The notes under the pieces are model-generated. The model saw only the letters and a program-made list of their open reading frames with translations, was not told the DNA's origin and did no database searches. 59,300 nucleotides of DNA from Rhizobium mongolense USDA 1844. Lineage in GTDB: Bacteria; Pseudomonadota; Alphaproteobacteria; Rhizobiales; Rhizobiaceae. The DNA lies in NCBI RefSeq assembly GCF_000419765.1, contig NZ_ATTQ01000027.1:1-59300 (forward strand), read 5' to 3'. The position numbers and the translations under genes are program-made. Below, piece after piece: positions 34,312 to 42,406 of the stretch (positions are counted from its first letter, which is position 1; each line of letters starts with the position of its first letter).

Positions 34312-35274
34312 ATGTCTTTGCCGCTTGTCGCTGTTGTGACCCCGACGTATAATGGCGGACGGTTCTTGGCTGAAACGATGGAATCCGTCCAGCAGCAAGA
34401 TTGGCCAAATCTTATTCACGTCGTGCTCGACAACAATAGCAGCGACAATACCGAAGAGATCGTCGCCGCCTATTTGAACAAGCGCATCCCTGTCCTTCGC
34501 TTCCGCAATGAAAAGACGCTGGATCAGCGTGAAAACTGGACGAAAGCTTATCGCCTGGTACCCCGGGACGCAGTCTATGTTCGCTATCTCTGCGACGATG
34601 ACACGATCAGCCCGACGTCGATCTCCAAGATGGTGACACTCGGCGAAACCTTTCCCAATGTCGGGGTCATAGGCAGCCTGCACGACTGTGCGGGTGCCGT
34701 TCAAGATTTCTTTTGGCCACCCGGCAAGCCGGTTTTCCCCGGCAAGGAAGCCATGCGTATGGCGCTGCTGCGCCAGGGCATTTTAATGCCGGTCCAGATG
34801 ATGTGGCGCCGGCGCGTGACTGACGCGCTCGAACCGCTTTTCGCCAACGCCATGGACGGCAGCTGGGACCTCGATACGGTCTTCCGGATGCTGGCAATCA
34901 GCGATTTCGGCTTCGTGCATGAGGCGCTTGGCTTTACCCGGGTACACGACAACACGGTCACTGCCTTGCATTATGCCGGCAAAACTCGCGCCTGGACGCG
35001 CGATGGCCTTGATCTCATCATGCGCCACGGCCCGGCCGCCTTCGGGACCGACTACCGCCGCCAGCTTCTCGCGTTTCGCCGCTATTATGTGCGCCGCATT
35101 CTGACCTGGTGGCGCGAAGATCGCGGTCGCGAGCATCTGCAACCCCATTTTGATGCCCTGGCAAGGGCCGGCTTTGGTGTCAACGGCATGCTTGTCGTCG
35201 ATGCCGTGCTGGACTGGATTTACGTCAAGCTTGGCATGCGCCGCGCCTGGACCGGATATCCGGGCTGGCAATAG
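34312..35274 (+). CDS. Family 2 glycosyltransferase (320 aa)
   Basis: A GT2 enzyme starting VAVVTPTYNGGRFLAETMES, with nucleotide-site HVVLDNNSSDNTEE, the metal-binding triple Asp in YLCDDDTISP, and WDLDTVFRML in the acceptor region. It lacks membrane segments. The sequence does not correspond to ExoU or ExoW as I know them, and it occupies the place where side-chain transferases would be needed. The start at ATG 34312 drops ten poorly composed residues of the longer frame. It is followed 57 bases later by a GT8 gene, so the two probably build the distal part of the side chain, possibly using the local CDP-sugar. Confidence 0.88.
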   Translation: MSLPLVAVVTPTYNGGRFLAETMESVQQQDWPNLIHVVLDNNSSDNTEEIVAAYLNKRIPVLRFRNEKTLDQRENWTKAYRLVPRDAVYVRYLCDDDTISPTSISKMVTLGETFPNVGVIGSLHDCAGAVQDFFWPPGKPVFPGKEAMRMALLRQGILMPVQMMWRRRVTDALEPLFANAMDGSWDLDTVFRMLAISDFGFVHEALGFTRVHDNTVTALHYAGKTRAWTRDGLDLIMRHGPAAFGTDYRRQLLAFRRYYVRRILTWWREDRGREHLQPHFDALARAGFGVNGMLVVDAVLDWIYVKLGMRRAWTGYPGWQ

Positions 35275-35331
35275 GCGGCAAACGTTTCGATGACATGAGA
35301 CAGGAGCATGAGGCTCCTGCTTGGAGGGGTA

Positions 35332-36399
35332 ATGAGTGATCCCGCATTTGAAGGAAATCTGGCATCTTCTGCCATGGGCGCCTTGCCGATGAAGACTGCC
35401 AGTTTCCGGTCAATCGCCGAAGGCCTGAACGGTCGCCCCCTTGCCGAACCTCTACTTGAGGCAGCAATGCAGCGATACAGCCGCCCGCGCCCGCAAGCAT
35501 CGGACGTGACAATCGCCTTTGGACTCGATACCGCGTACCTGCCGCATGCAGCTGTTGTGCTGGCATCGCTTATCGCTAACGCGCCGGGCGCAAAATTTCG
35601 TTTTCTGATCGTCCATGATGGCATTTCCCCCCAAGCCCGTTCGACCTTCGAACGCTGTGCTGAAGGACATCGGTTTGATTGGCTCGAGATTAGAGGCTCA
35701 AGTGTCCTTGCAATGCCCGGCAAACGTCATATCAGCCGCGCCGGCTACTATCGCTTGATGCTTGCCGAGCTTGCGCCGCCAGATATCGATCGCGTCCTCT
35801 ATCTCGATGCCGACCTCGTCGTCATGGGTGATATTCGGGAACTCTATGGCTGCGATCTGGGCGAGCATGCAATCGGCGCGGTCTGCGACGTCGGCATGGA
35901 TGGCGAGGTGTTCGCCGAGCGTTTTCAACTGCAGCCCAAGCGTCTTGGCTACTTCAATTCCGGTGTTTTGTTGATGGATCTCACCAAGCTGCGTGCCAGT
36001 GACGATCTTTCCAAAGTCATCACTGTTTTGGAAACGCGCATCGACGACATGGAGTATGGCGATCAGTGTGCGCTAAACGTTGTCTTCTGGAGCCGATGGA
36101 AACAGCTTGACATATTGTGGAACGTCCAACGTCGAATGCTGATGCCGCAGGAAGGCAAGCCCTGCTATGCAACCGCAGCCGAAATGAAAAAAGGGCGCCG
36201 GCCAAAGATCATCCATTTCACAGAGCACAACAAACCGTGGTCGACGGACGGATGGCATCCGTTGATCTGGACCTACTACCGCTATCTGAAAAAGACCCCG
36301 TATCGAGCGCAGGTCCACAAGCTTGGCGAAGTCCATTTCGTCAAGGATCTGCGTCGGAAAATCAAGACCATCGTCAACTGGTACCGGTTGCAGGCGTGA
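35332..36399 (+). CDS. Family 8 glycosyltransferase (355 aa)
   Basis: A retaining GT8 enzyme (LgtC/galactosyltransferase class). The core begins VTIAFGLDTAYLPHAAVVLA. The metal-binding Asp-x-Asp is in VLYLDADLVVMG (residues 159-161), RLGYFNSGVLLMDL is the donor-sugar segment, and PKIIHFTEHNKPW carries the second metal-site His. An N-terminal extension of about 55 residues is not part of the fold. I start at ATG 35332 behind GGAGGGG; an ATG at 35308 is also in frame. Retaining GT8 enzymes use UDP-galactose or UDP-glucose, so an alpha-linked hexose is predicted, which classical succinoglycan side chains lack. Confidence 0.9.
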   Translation: MSDPAFEGNLASSAMGALPMKTASFRSIAEGLNGRPLAEPLLEAAMQRYSRPRPQASDVTIAFGLDTAYLPHAAVVLASLIANAPGAKFRFLIVHDGISPQARSTFERCAEGHRFDWLEIRGSSVLAMPGKRHISRAGYYRLMLAELAPPDIDRVLYLDADLVVMGDIRELYGCDLGEHAIGAVCDVGMDGEVFAERFQLQPKRLGYFNSGVLLMDLTKLRASDDLSKVITVLETRIDDMEYGDQCALNVVFWSRWKQLDILWNVQRRMLMPQEGKPCYATAAEMKKGRRPKIIHFTEHNKPWSTDGWHPLIWTYYRYLKKTPYRAQVHKLGEVHFVKDLRRKIKTIVNWYRLQA

Positions 36400-36404
36400 G
36401 GAAG

Positions 36405-36420
36405 GCCTGGTTTTCCAGGC
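36405..36420. other. Hairpin between GT8 and flippase genes
   Basis: Perfect six-base arms GCCTGG / CCAGGC around a TTTT loop, five bases after the GT8 stop. No U-run follows, so it is not a standard terminator; it may stabilise or partially end the upstream transcript. Confidence 0.35.
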
Positions 36421-36489
36421 GCACATGCTTGATTATGACGCGCGGCGGCGCAATGACGCCGGTTACACCTTGCACAGATGGGATGGTCC

Positions 36490-37941
36490 ATGTCTGAAAC
36501 GTCGCTAGCAACGGCACTTCGAAATGGCATTGCCTGGAATACCATCAACGCGATCTTTTCGCAGAGCGCCGGTTTTGTCATCTTCCTCGTTCTTGCGCGC
36601 ATGCTGGAACCGGCCATCTTCGGAGCAGTCGCGCTCTCTGCTGTTGTTGCCGACTTCATCGCCAATGACGGCCGCTATGCCGGCATGGATGCGATCCTGC
36701 AGCGTGGTGATTTCGACAAGAAAAGCTTAAACGCGGCCTTCATTTCCCTGTCTTTGGTCGCCTCACCCTTCGCGCTCGTTCTGGTCATGGCCGGGCCTTT
36801 GATCGCTGGCTCTGAGAACGCGCCACTGGTCGGTTACTATATGCCGATTTTTGGCCTTCTCTTGCTCTTTACGCCGTGGCTGTCGGTGATGGATGCCCTC
36901 ATAATGCGCGAACTGGGCTTCAAGACGTTTGCCAAGCGCAATATGATTTCGACCCTTGCGGGCGGTGTCGCCGGCATCACGTTGGCGTTCTCACCGCTGG
37001 CGATTTGGGCGCTGCCTGCCCAGCGCATTATCTCGACAATGGCGGTTGTTGTCTTTGAGTTCCGTTATACCGGTTGGCTTCCCGGGCGCCATACCGAGAA
37101 AGGCGCGTGTCGCGAAATTCTTCGCCGCTTCCTGCCTCTGTGGATGGTCGCCGCCATTAACATATCCATGCAGCGCGCTGCCGTGCTGGTCTTCGGCATC
37201 CGCTTCGATGGCGCGACCGTTGGTCTGTTCCGGGCTGCCGACAGGATCAGCGAGTCGCTGCAAAATCCCCTGGTCAGCCCGCTCTTTGCGCTTTGGTTTC
37301 CGTTGATGAGCAAGGTGCGCGGCAACCTTGCGGCGGAACGCGAAGTATTTACCGCCATCATCCGCACCGCTGCCTTCGTGACACTGCCAGCCTTTACCGG
37401 ACTGATCGTCGTCGCCGATGATGCGGTGGCGTTGCTGTTGCCCTCGTCCTATGCCGGGGTCGCACCCATTCTTCGCGCTGTGGCGATCACCTCGCTGATG
37501 ATTCCGATCGTCTGGTTCAACCCCATTGCAATGAACGCGCTTGGCTTGAACCGCATGTCGCTGCAATATTCCACCATCGTTGCCTTGACTTGTATCGGTG
37601 CGCTCATCGTCGTACCGACAAGCACCCCGGGCGCAGCGATTTTGGTAATGTCGTCGCCGGCGCTCGTCTATGGCGTGATCGGCAATGTCTTGTTACTGCG
37701 CCGGCTGAACCTGCAGCCGAAGGTGCATTACATGGGGCTCGCGCCGGCCGCGGCGGCGGCCCTCGCCATGGGTGTCGTCGTATACTATGTGCAAGCAACA
37801 GCAATGATTGGCATGCAACCTTCCTTCCGCCTCGCTATCTCGGCGAGCCTTGGCATGGTCATATATTTTGGCTGGCTCACCTGCTTCAGCCGAAGCTGGA
37901 TGATCGAACGTATCCAGCTCCTGCTTGGGCAAGGCAGATGA
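36490..37941 (+). CDS. exoT: Polysaccharide flippase, ExoT-like
   Basis: A Wzx/MATE-like membrane protein with 12-14 hydrophobic segments that moves the lipid-linked repeat unit across the inner membrane. The start region MSETSLATALRNGIAWNTIN and then AGFVIFLVLARMLEPAIFGA are typical of the oligosaccharide flippase family. About 484 aa is the expected length. ATG 36478 is also in frame, but ATG 36490 has the better upstream sequence. It is the only flippase in the locus and follows the two novel glycosyltransferases. Sinorhizobium ExoT sits similarly beside transferase genes, so I use the name by role; precise orthology is not shown. Confidence 0.82.
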   Translation: MSETSLATALRNGIAWNTINAIFSQSAGFVIFLVLARMLEPAIFGAVALSAVVADFIANDGRYAGMDAILQRGDFDKKSLNAAFISLSLVASPFALVLVMAGPLIAGSENAPLVGYYMPIFGLLLLFTPWLSVMDALIMRELGFKTFAKRNMISTLAGGVAGITLAFSPLAIWALPAQRIISTMAVVVFEFRYTGWLPGRHTEKGACREILRRFLPLWMVAAINISMQRAAVLVFGIRFDGATVGLFRAADRISESLQNPLVSPLFALWFPLMSKVRGNLAAEREVFTAIIRTAAFVTLPAFTGLIVVADDAVALLLPSSYAGVAPILRAVAITSLMIPIVWFNPIAMNALGLNRMSLQYSTIVALTCIGALIVVPTSTPGAAILVMSSPALVYGVIGNVLLLRRLNLQPKVHYMGLAPAAAAALAMGVVVYYVQATAMIGMQPSFRLAISASLGMVIYFGWLTCFSRSWMIERIQLLLGQGR

Positions 37942-38022
37942 CGCACAGCGTCGCAGACAGGCGATAGCCCCCACGCAAGCTTCACCGCCTATCCTTCTCT
38001 CATGCGAAAGCGGGAGAGCGAC

Positions 38023-38112
38023 ATGAAAAAAGCGACGTTGCTGAATGCCACCGGGCTTTCCTTGCTACTCTGGCTTTTTATCCTGCTCGCGGTCGTCTGT
38101 CTGCTGCGCTAG
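38023..38112 (+). CDS. 29-aa single-span membrane peptide
   Basis: ATG at 38023 preceded by GGGAGAG, ending TAG at 38110-38112. The peptide is MKKATLLNATG followed by an uninterrupted hydrophobic helix (LSLLLWLFILLAVVCLL) and Arg. The combination of a good ribosome binding site, positive N-terminus and a perfect single transmembrane span argues for a real small protein. It lies 81 bases after the flippase gene. Function unknown; small membrane peptides often modulate transporters. Confidence 0.5.
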   Translation: MKKATLLNATGLSLLLWLFILLAVVCLLR

Positions 38113-38215
38113 CGCAAACAGAAACGATCGGCGCGCCAAAAGCTGCTCCAGGCTCGCCTTTCTTATCACTGGATAGAAATCCGTAGATCATCTGCGAGAA
38201 TATCCTGAGGCATTT

Positions 38216-39145
38216 ATGTCTCATTATCCAGAGAGTGTAACATTCATTGCCGAAAAGCGAAGTTTTTATCTAGCCTTTAGCAGGATATGCCTTCATATTG
38301 TTAGCGCCTCTACGCGTGGTATAGTGATGTTACTCAATGATACCGTATTTCCTGCCGTTCAGGCAGCATCAGTCTGCGTTCTGGACAGGCTTTTGGTCTG
38401 CGAGGGCGCCGAGCTATCATTTTTGTACTTTCACTATGAGGGTCGCTTCGTCCTTATCATGCGCGCAGCGGGTGCGCCGGCAAGGTGTGAAATCATTGAA
38501 GATTTCGAGGAAAAAACCGGGGCGGCCGCCGACACCTACTTCCGCGACTTTGCAGCGGCTGTGCTCGAAGCCAGATCCAGCGAGCTCGGACTTTATCTGA
38601 CATCTGCAATTTCTCCCGCAGAGGGCTTGGCAAATGGTGCGGTCGGGATCGCACGGCGTGCTGGGCGACGGAGCGACGCGCTTGCCCTGGAAAAGCTGAC
38701 CGCTGCGAGCTTTCTGATTGGCCAGTTACTCAAAACGTTTACCGAGATCGCAAGCGATGTACCGCAACACGACGCCCTGCCCGGACTGGTCTTACACCGA
38801 GCCCTTGACGCGCTGACCATCCTTTTTGATCTACGGGTATCTTCGCTGCGCAGTTTCGACGGCATTGAAGCTTATCGGGAACGACTGCTGATCCTGATCA
38901 TCGCGCTGTCGACCATGGCAGCGAGCGCACAAGAAGCAGAGGCCGTCAGTGTCGAGATCGCAGGCGGGGCAGCAGAAAGGTCGGTGACCTTCATCCAGAA
39001 AAACGCCACACTCATGTTTCCATTCATGAGCGGCCGGGACGCCGCGATCCTCAGGCGCGCCGTCAATGGCCTTGGCGCGCGGCTGTCGGTCCAGCGTGAT
39101 AACCAAACCAATATTACCCGCGTCCAACTTGTGATTCGCGAGTGA
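38216..39145 (+). CDS. Orphan protein of unknown function (309 aa)
   Basis: I do not recognise a family. The protein is soluble and mixed alpha/beta. Residues 1-90 look beta-rich (LSFLYFHYEGRFVLIMRAAG) and residues 90-240 mostly helical. The last 80 residues go from the helix RLLILIIALSTMAASAQEAE to strands VSVEIAGG and VTFIQ, a helix (ILRRAVNGLGARLSV) and the strand VQLVIRE. That final order is faintly like the ATPase or HPt-pseudo-ATPase fold of histidine-kinase relatives (ChpT-type), but no N, G1 or G2 box is present. It converges on the ExoY-like paralogue gene. A signalling or regulatory role in EPS control is a guess from context. Confidence 0.7.
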   Translation: MSHYPESVTFIAEKRSFYLAFSRICLHIVSASTRGIVMLLNDTVFPAVQAASVCVLDRLLVCEGAELSFLYFHYEGRFVLIMRAAGAPARCEIIEDFEEKTGAAADTYFRDFAAAVLEARSSELGLYLTSAISPAEGLANGAVGIARRAGRRSDALALEKLTAASFLIGQLLKTFTEIASDVPQHDALPGLVLHRALDALTILFDLRVSSLRSFDGIEAYRERLLILIIALSTMAASAQEAEAVSVEIAGGAAERSVTFIQKNATLMFPFMSGRDAAILRRAVNGLGARLSVQRDNQTNITRVQLVIRE

Positions 39146-39217
39146 GGGCCGCAACGGCTGCCTACTTGCTTACACGCACAAGCACGGTCCTGAGCCGCGC
39201 CGCCATCAGCGGTCATC

Positions 39218-39892
39218 TCAATGATCGAGCTGGAACCTTTCAGCTTGGAAAAGACCACCAATCGCGCGGACCAGAATTTTCAAATCACCCAAAAAACTCC
39301 ACTGCGCGGCGTAGGAAGCAGCCGCCATTTCCCAGTTCCTCACGTCGTCAGCCGTGGCGCGGCAATCGCTGATCATGCCTGGTCTGCAGAATTGTGCCGA
39401 CATGTTGCCCCTTTTTACATAGCCGCGATCTACAGGCAGCGATGGCGGACCAACGAAGCTCATGTCACCGAGAAGCACGTTGAGAAGTTGCGGCAGATCA
39501 TCAAGACCTGTTCGATGAAGAACTCGTCCAACCGGCGTTAGCAAAATATCGTCCTTCAACGTTTCCGTCATGATCCAGCTTGCAAGCTCGTCTGGATGGC
39601 GCGACAGATGCTGGCCAAGCCGGGGGCGCCAGTCGACCGGCAATTTCCGGAAGCTGTAGCAGTCAAACGCCTCCCCCCCCGCTGATCGCCGTCTTTCCAA
39701 GTGAAGGATCGGTCCGCGATCGGCCAAACGAACAAGCAACGCGATCGCAATCATCAGCGGAAGAAGGCAAATGATAGCCACACCCGCCAGAACGACGTCA
39801 AAAATCCGCTTCTGTGCACCGCCCGCAGGCTGCGGGATGTGTCGATCGCCGTGATCGCGCGAGGGATTTGCAAATTCGGCATCGTATTTCAT
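39218..39892 (-). CDS. Degenerate ExoY-like sugar transferase paralogue
   Basis: The 224-aa protein aligns end to end with ExoY: membrane segment at about 30-57, the FRKLP counterpart of KFRTM, VGRVLHRTG, LPQLLNVLLGDMSFVGP. Catalytic residues are altered. The Asp-Glu dyad is Asp131-Asp132 (GLDDLPQL), GPRP has become GPPSLP, and RPGLTGxWQVSGR has become RPGMISDCRAT. The frame is intact and codon use is normal, so the protein is probably made but is unlikely to prime synthesis well. It is divergent to the ExoX-like repressor gene. Possible roles are a regulator or decoy of ExoY, or a transferase with changed specificity. Confidence 0.85.
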   Translation of the reverse strand: MKYDAEFANPSRDHGDRHIPQPAGGAQKRIFDVVLAGVAIICLLPLMIAIALLVRLADRGPILHLERRRSAGGEAFDCYSFRKLPVDWRPRLGQHLSRHPDELASWIMTETLKDDILLTPVGRVLHRTGLDDLPQLLNVLLGDMSFVGPPSLPVDRGYVKRGNMSAQFCRPGMISDCRATADDVRNWEMAAASYAAQWSFLGDLKILVRAIGGLFQAERFQLDH

Positions 39893-40351
39893 TTTGAGGC
39901 CTCCACAGCGCTGGCCATTTAAATCGCAATGATTAGTATTTTCAAGCAGAATCTGATGTATACCTCGAAAGCATGAACTACGTCCTGGAATACCCTACGT
40001 TACCGTAGGTAGCGTTACGTCACGATCGATTAGCACGACCAAATTCATCTGGCGTATAGACTTCTGAATTTCGGCGATGATTCACTATCTTATATTTTGT
40101 AAGCTTCTATCTTTCCGGTTACTGACAGGCTTTCGCCATTTACCGCAAAGCTCGTCATGAAATATCGCGTTTAATGACTTTTTAACGATGACATCTTTTT
40201 GACATCTTGTCTGTTGAAGGTTTCCAACGACGCATTAAGCATGGTAACACTGCATCAAAGAACTCAGTTATCTCTGATTATGCGAAGTATTGCGGGACGA
40301 TAGATGAAGGTCCCAGATCAGAGTGTGCGTCGTGAGGCCGGAGGGGAGTTC
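39893..40351. promoter_or_regulatory. AT-rich divergent promoter region of exoX-like and exoY paralogue genes
   Basis: No ORF here is convincing. The region is AT-rich from about 40060 to 40290 (T-runs, TATATT), like other rhizobial EPS regulatory regions, and holds a perfect inverted repeat at 39994-40009. It ends with GGAGGGGAG, the ribosome binding site of the exoX-like gene. Confidence 0.5.
39994..40009. promoter_or_regulatory. Perfect inverted repeat, candidate operator
   Basis: Arms CCTACG and CGTAGG flank TTAC; just after it comes AGCGTTACG, which repeats the GTTAC word. It lies about 100 bases upstream of the minus-strand ExoY paralogue start and 340 bases upstream of the exoX-like start. 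It has the size of a LuxR/FixJ-type dimer site, but no regulator is implied by the sequence alone. Confidence 0.35.
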
Positions 40352-40588
40352 ATGTACGCACCCAGGGTATTTGTTTCGATGGCCGCCGTGCTCATCGCTT
40401 TCTTTTGCGCGATATTGTGGATGCAAGGGTCCGTCGTCAGTGCGTTTGCCGATAGTCTTTTATGCGCTGTCCTGATCCAGAGCGGGTATTTTCTCGGTGT
40501 CCTGTTTCTGGTCTGGCACGAGGACGTGTCCAGGCCTTCTCGCGCCCTTGATATTTCGAGCCAGGCCGTCGGTCCCCGATCCCGATGA
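40352..40588 (+). CDS. exoX: EPS production repressor, ExoX/PsiA/SyrA-like (78 aa)
   Basis: A small inner-membrane protein that lowers EPS synthesis, thought to act on ExoY after translation. The sequence MYAPRVFVSMAAVLIAFFCA and ADSLLCAVLIQSGYFLGVLF gives two membrane spans (about 5-24 and 33-55) with a polar C-terminal tail. This matches the rhizobial EPS repressor family in length and in the conserved AVLIQxGYFLxVLFLV segment. GGAGGGGAG before ATG 40352 decides the start; the longer frame from 40304 is not needed. In Sinorhizobium exoX lies next to exoY; here it is divergent from the inactive-looking ExoY paralogue and 10 kb from the intact exoY. Confidence 0.78.
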   Translation: MYAPRVFVSMAAVLIAFFCAILWMQGSVVSAFADSLLCAVLIQSGYFLGVLFLVWHEDVSRPSRALDISSQAVGPRSR

Positions 40589-40769
40589 GGTCACAATCCT
40601 TCCGAGCAGCCCCAAGCATGTTCAGACCAGCCGAGGGGTGAGGTGTTATCCGCTCTCGCATGATGAGAATCTGCGTCGCTTTGCACCCTGCAGAATTGAC
40701 TTCGCTGCTCAGAGGTCAGATGAAGGAGCGTGGTTCATGCGTGGCGGCGGTTGGTGAGATGAGAGCCGG

Positions 40770-41915
40770 ATGAGCAGATTGTTTGTCGACGCCATTGTCG
40801 TTGGCGCAGGCGTCATCGGCCTGGCGGTCGCACGCAAGCTCGCGCTTTGCGGCCTTGAAACCGTCATTCTCGAGCGCGCCAGCGCAATCGGCACAGAAAC
40901 CTCATCCCGGAACTCGGAAGTTATCCACGCCGGTCTTTATTACCCGCAGGGTTCGCTGAAGGCGAGGGTCTGCGTCGAGGGCCGGGCAGCGCTTTACCAC
41001 TACTGTACCCGCCGTGGCGTGGAAGCGCGACGGGTAGGCAAGATCCTGCTTGCCGCAAGCCCCGAGGAATTACCCAAGCTTGAAGCGATCGCTGCGGCAG
41101 CCAAACGCAACGCCGTTTTCGATCTCGTGCCGCTCACACCGAGCGACGTCGCCAACCTCGAACCGGAGCTGCACTGCGCCGGCGCGCTGCTCTCGCCATC
41201 GACGGGCATCATCGACAGTCACGGCTACATGCAGGCGCTGCGCGAGGATTTCGAGACCGCCGGCGGCATGCTCGCCTTCCACACGCCCGCTGTGGCAATC
41301 AGGTGCGGTGGTGCGCGGATCGGCCTGACCACGGGCGGAGCGGAGCCCACCGAAATTGAGGCCAGCTTCGTGGTCAATGCCGCCGGTCACGGTGCCCCCG
41401 GCCTTGCGGCAAGAACAGCGGGACTTTCCCCCAAGATGGTGCCGCCGCAGTGGTACGCCAAGGGCAACTACTTCGCGCTTTCCGGACGCCAACCCTTTTC
41501 GCACCTCATCTATCCAATGCCCGACCATGCCGGCCTTGGAGTCCACGCAACACTTGACCTCAACGGGCGCTGCCGTTTCGGGCCTGATGTCGAATGGGTC
41601 GATGAGAATCATTCACTCGACGTTGCTGCCTCTCGCGCGGAACAGTTCTATGACGCGATCCGCCGCTATTGGCCAGGTTTGCGTGACGGCGCCTTGCAAC
41701 CGGATTATGCCGGGATACGGCCGAAGCTTCACGACGCAACCATGCCAATGCCGGACTTCCGTATCGACGGGCCGCACCTGCACGGCGTCAAAGGTTTGGT
41801 CAATCTGTTCGGGATCGAGAGCCCCGGCCTGACGGGATCGCTTGCGATCGCGGATATGGTTGCGGTCGCGCTTGGAGTTGCAAGCGAAAAAGAAGCACCC
41901 CCCTCTGACCGATAA
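40770..41915 (+). CDS. FAD-dependent oxidoreductase, L-2-hydroxyglutarate oxidase (LhgO)-like
   Basis: A DAO-family flavoenzyme. The FAD-binding motif VVGAGVIGLAVA is at 10-21, followed by ERASAIGTETSSRNSEVIHAG with the Ser-Ser-Arg-Asn-Ser-Glu segment typical of LhgO. GIIDSHGYMQAL, NAAGHGAPGLA and the C-terminal GIESPGLTGSLAIADMV complete the FAD site. Family members oxidise L-2-hydroxyglutarate or similar hydroxyacids and feed electrons to the quinone pool at the membrane. The length of 381 aa is normal. It begins about 180 bases after the exoX-like gene and is not obviously linked to EPS. Confidence 0.88.
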   Translation: MSRLFVDAIVVGAGVIGLAVARKLALCGLETVILERASAIGTETSSRNSEVIHAGLYYPQGSLKARVCVEGRAALYHYCTRRGVEARRVGKILLAASPEELPKLEAIAAAAKRNAVFDLVPLTPSDVANLEPELHCAGALLSPSTGIIDSHGYMQALREDFETAGGMLAFHTPAVAIRCGGARIGLTTGGAEPTEIEASFVVNAAGHGAPGLAARTAGLSPKMVPPQWYAKGNYFALSGRQPFSHLIYPMPDHAGLGVHATLDLNGRCRFGPDVEWVDENHSLDVAASRAEQFYDAIRRYWPGLRDGALQPDYAGIRPKLHDATMPMPDFRIDGPHLHGVKGLVNLFGIESPGLTGSLAIADMVAVALGVASEKEAPPSDR

Positions 41916-42406
41916 GCGGTTCTCGTGCTCTATCTGCCTGACAGAGGTACATGCGGCCGTGTTTAACGCGGAGCGAGCGGTCTCTTCGACCCGAAGTCCC
42001 CTGTAAGTTGGCGATAAATGCCGGAAATGATCAATATCGGAATTCCGGATCCTTCCGAGGCGTCATATCGAAAATTTTTGAGTACAACGTCGCAGTATTA
42101 TTAACTTTATACTAGTAAATAAACTATCGTTACACGCAATGATCGTAGACAATATTGATTACATTCCTAATTCGAACACATCACAAATGATGCATTTTTA
42201 CATATACATAACGTGATTGAACACTATTTCAAACTTATGATAGTAAATAAATACTCCAAGAAATTCAAAACCAAGCTGCCGCATCTTTCGTGAGAGTCAT
42301 TGGTTTTTTTTAATCCGAAATCTTCTTGAATCCATACCCGCATGCTCTTTTGCAATGAATGCATTACAACATATCGCATCATATCTAACATTGTGACGGG
42401 GCCGCA
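41916..42406. other. Strongly AT-rich intergenic region
   Basis: From about 42060 to 42400 the sequence is one of the most AT-rich in the window (ATTATTAACTTTATACTAG and similar), without ORFs. It probably holds the promoter of the GMC oxidoreductase gene and is a likely target of MucR-like silencing; that is inference. Confidence 0.45.

Noticed and set aside
36405..36420. Rho-independent terminator after the GT8 gene
   Set aside because: Perfect stem but no following U-run; kept as a hairpin only.
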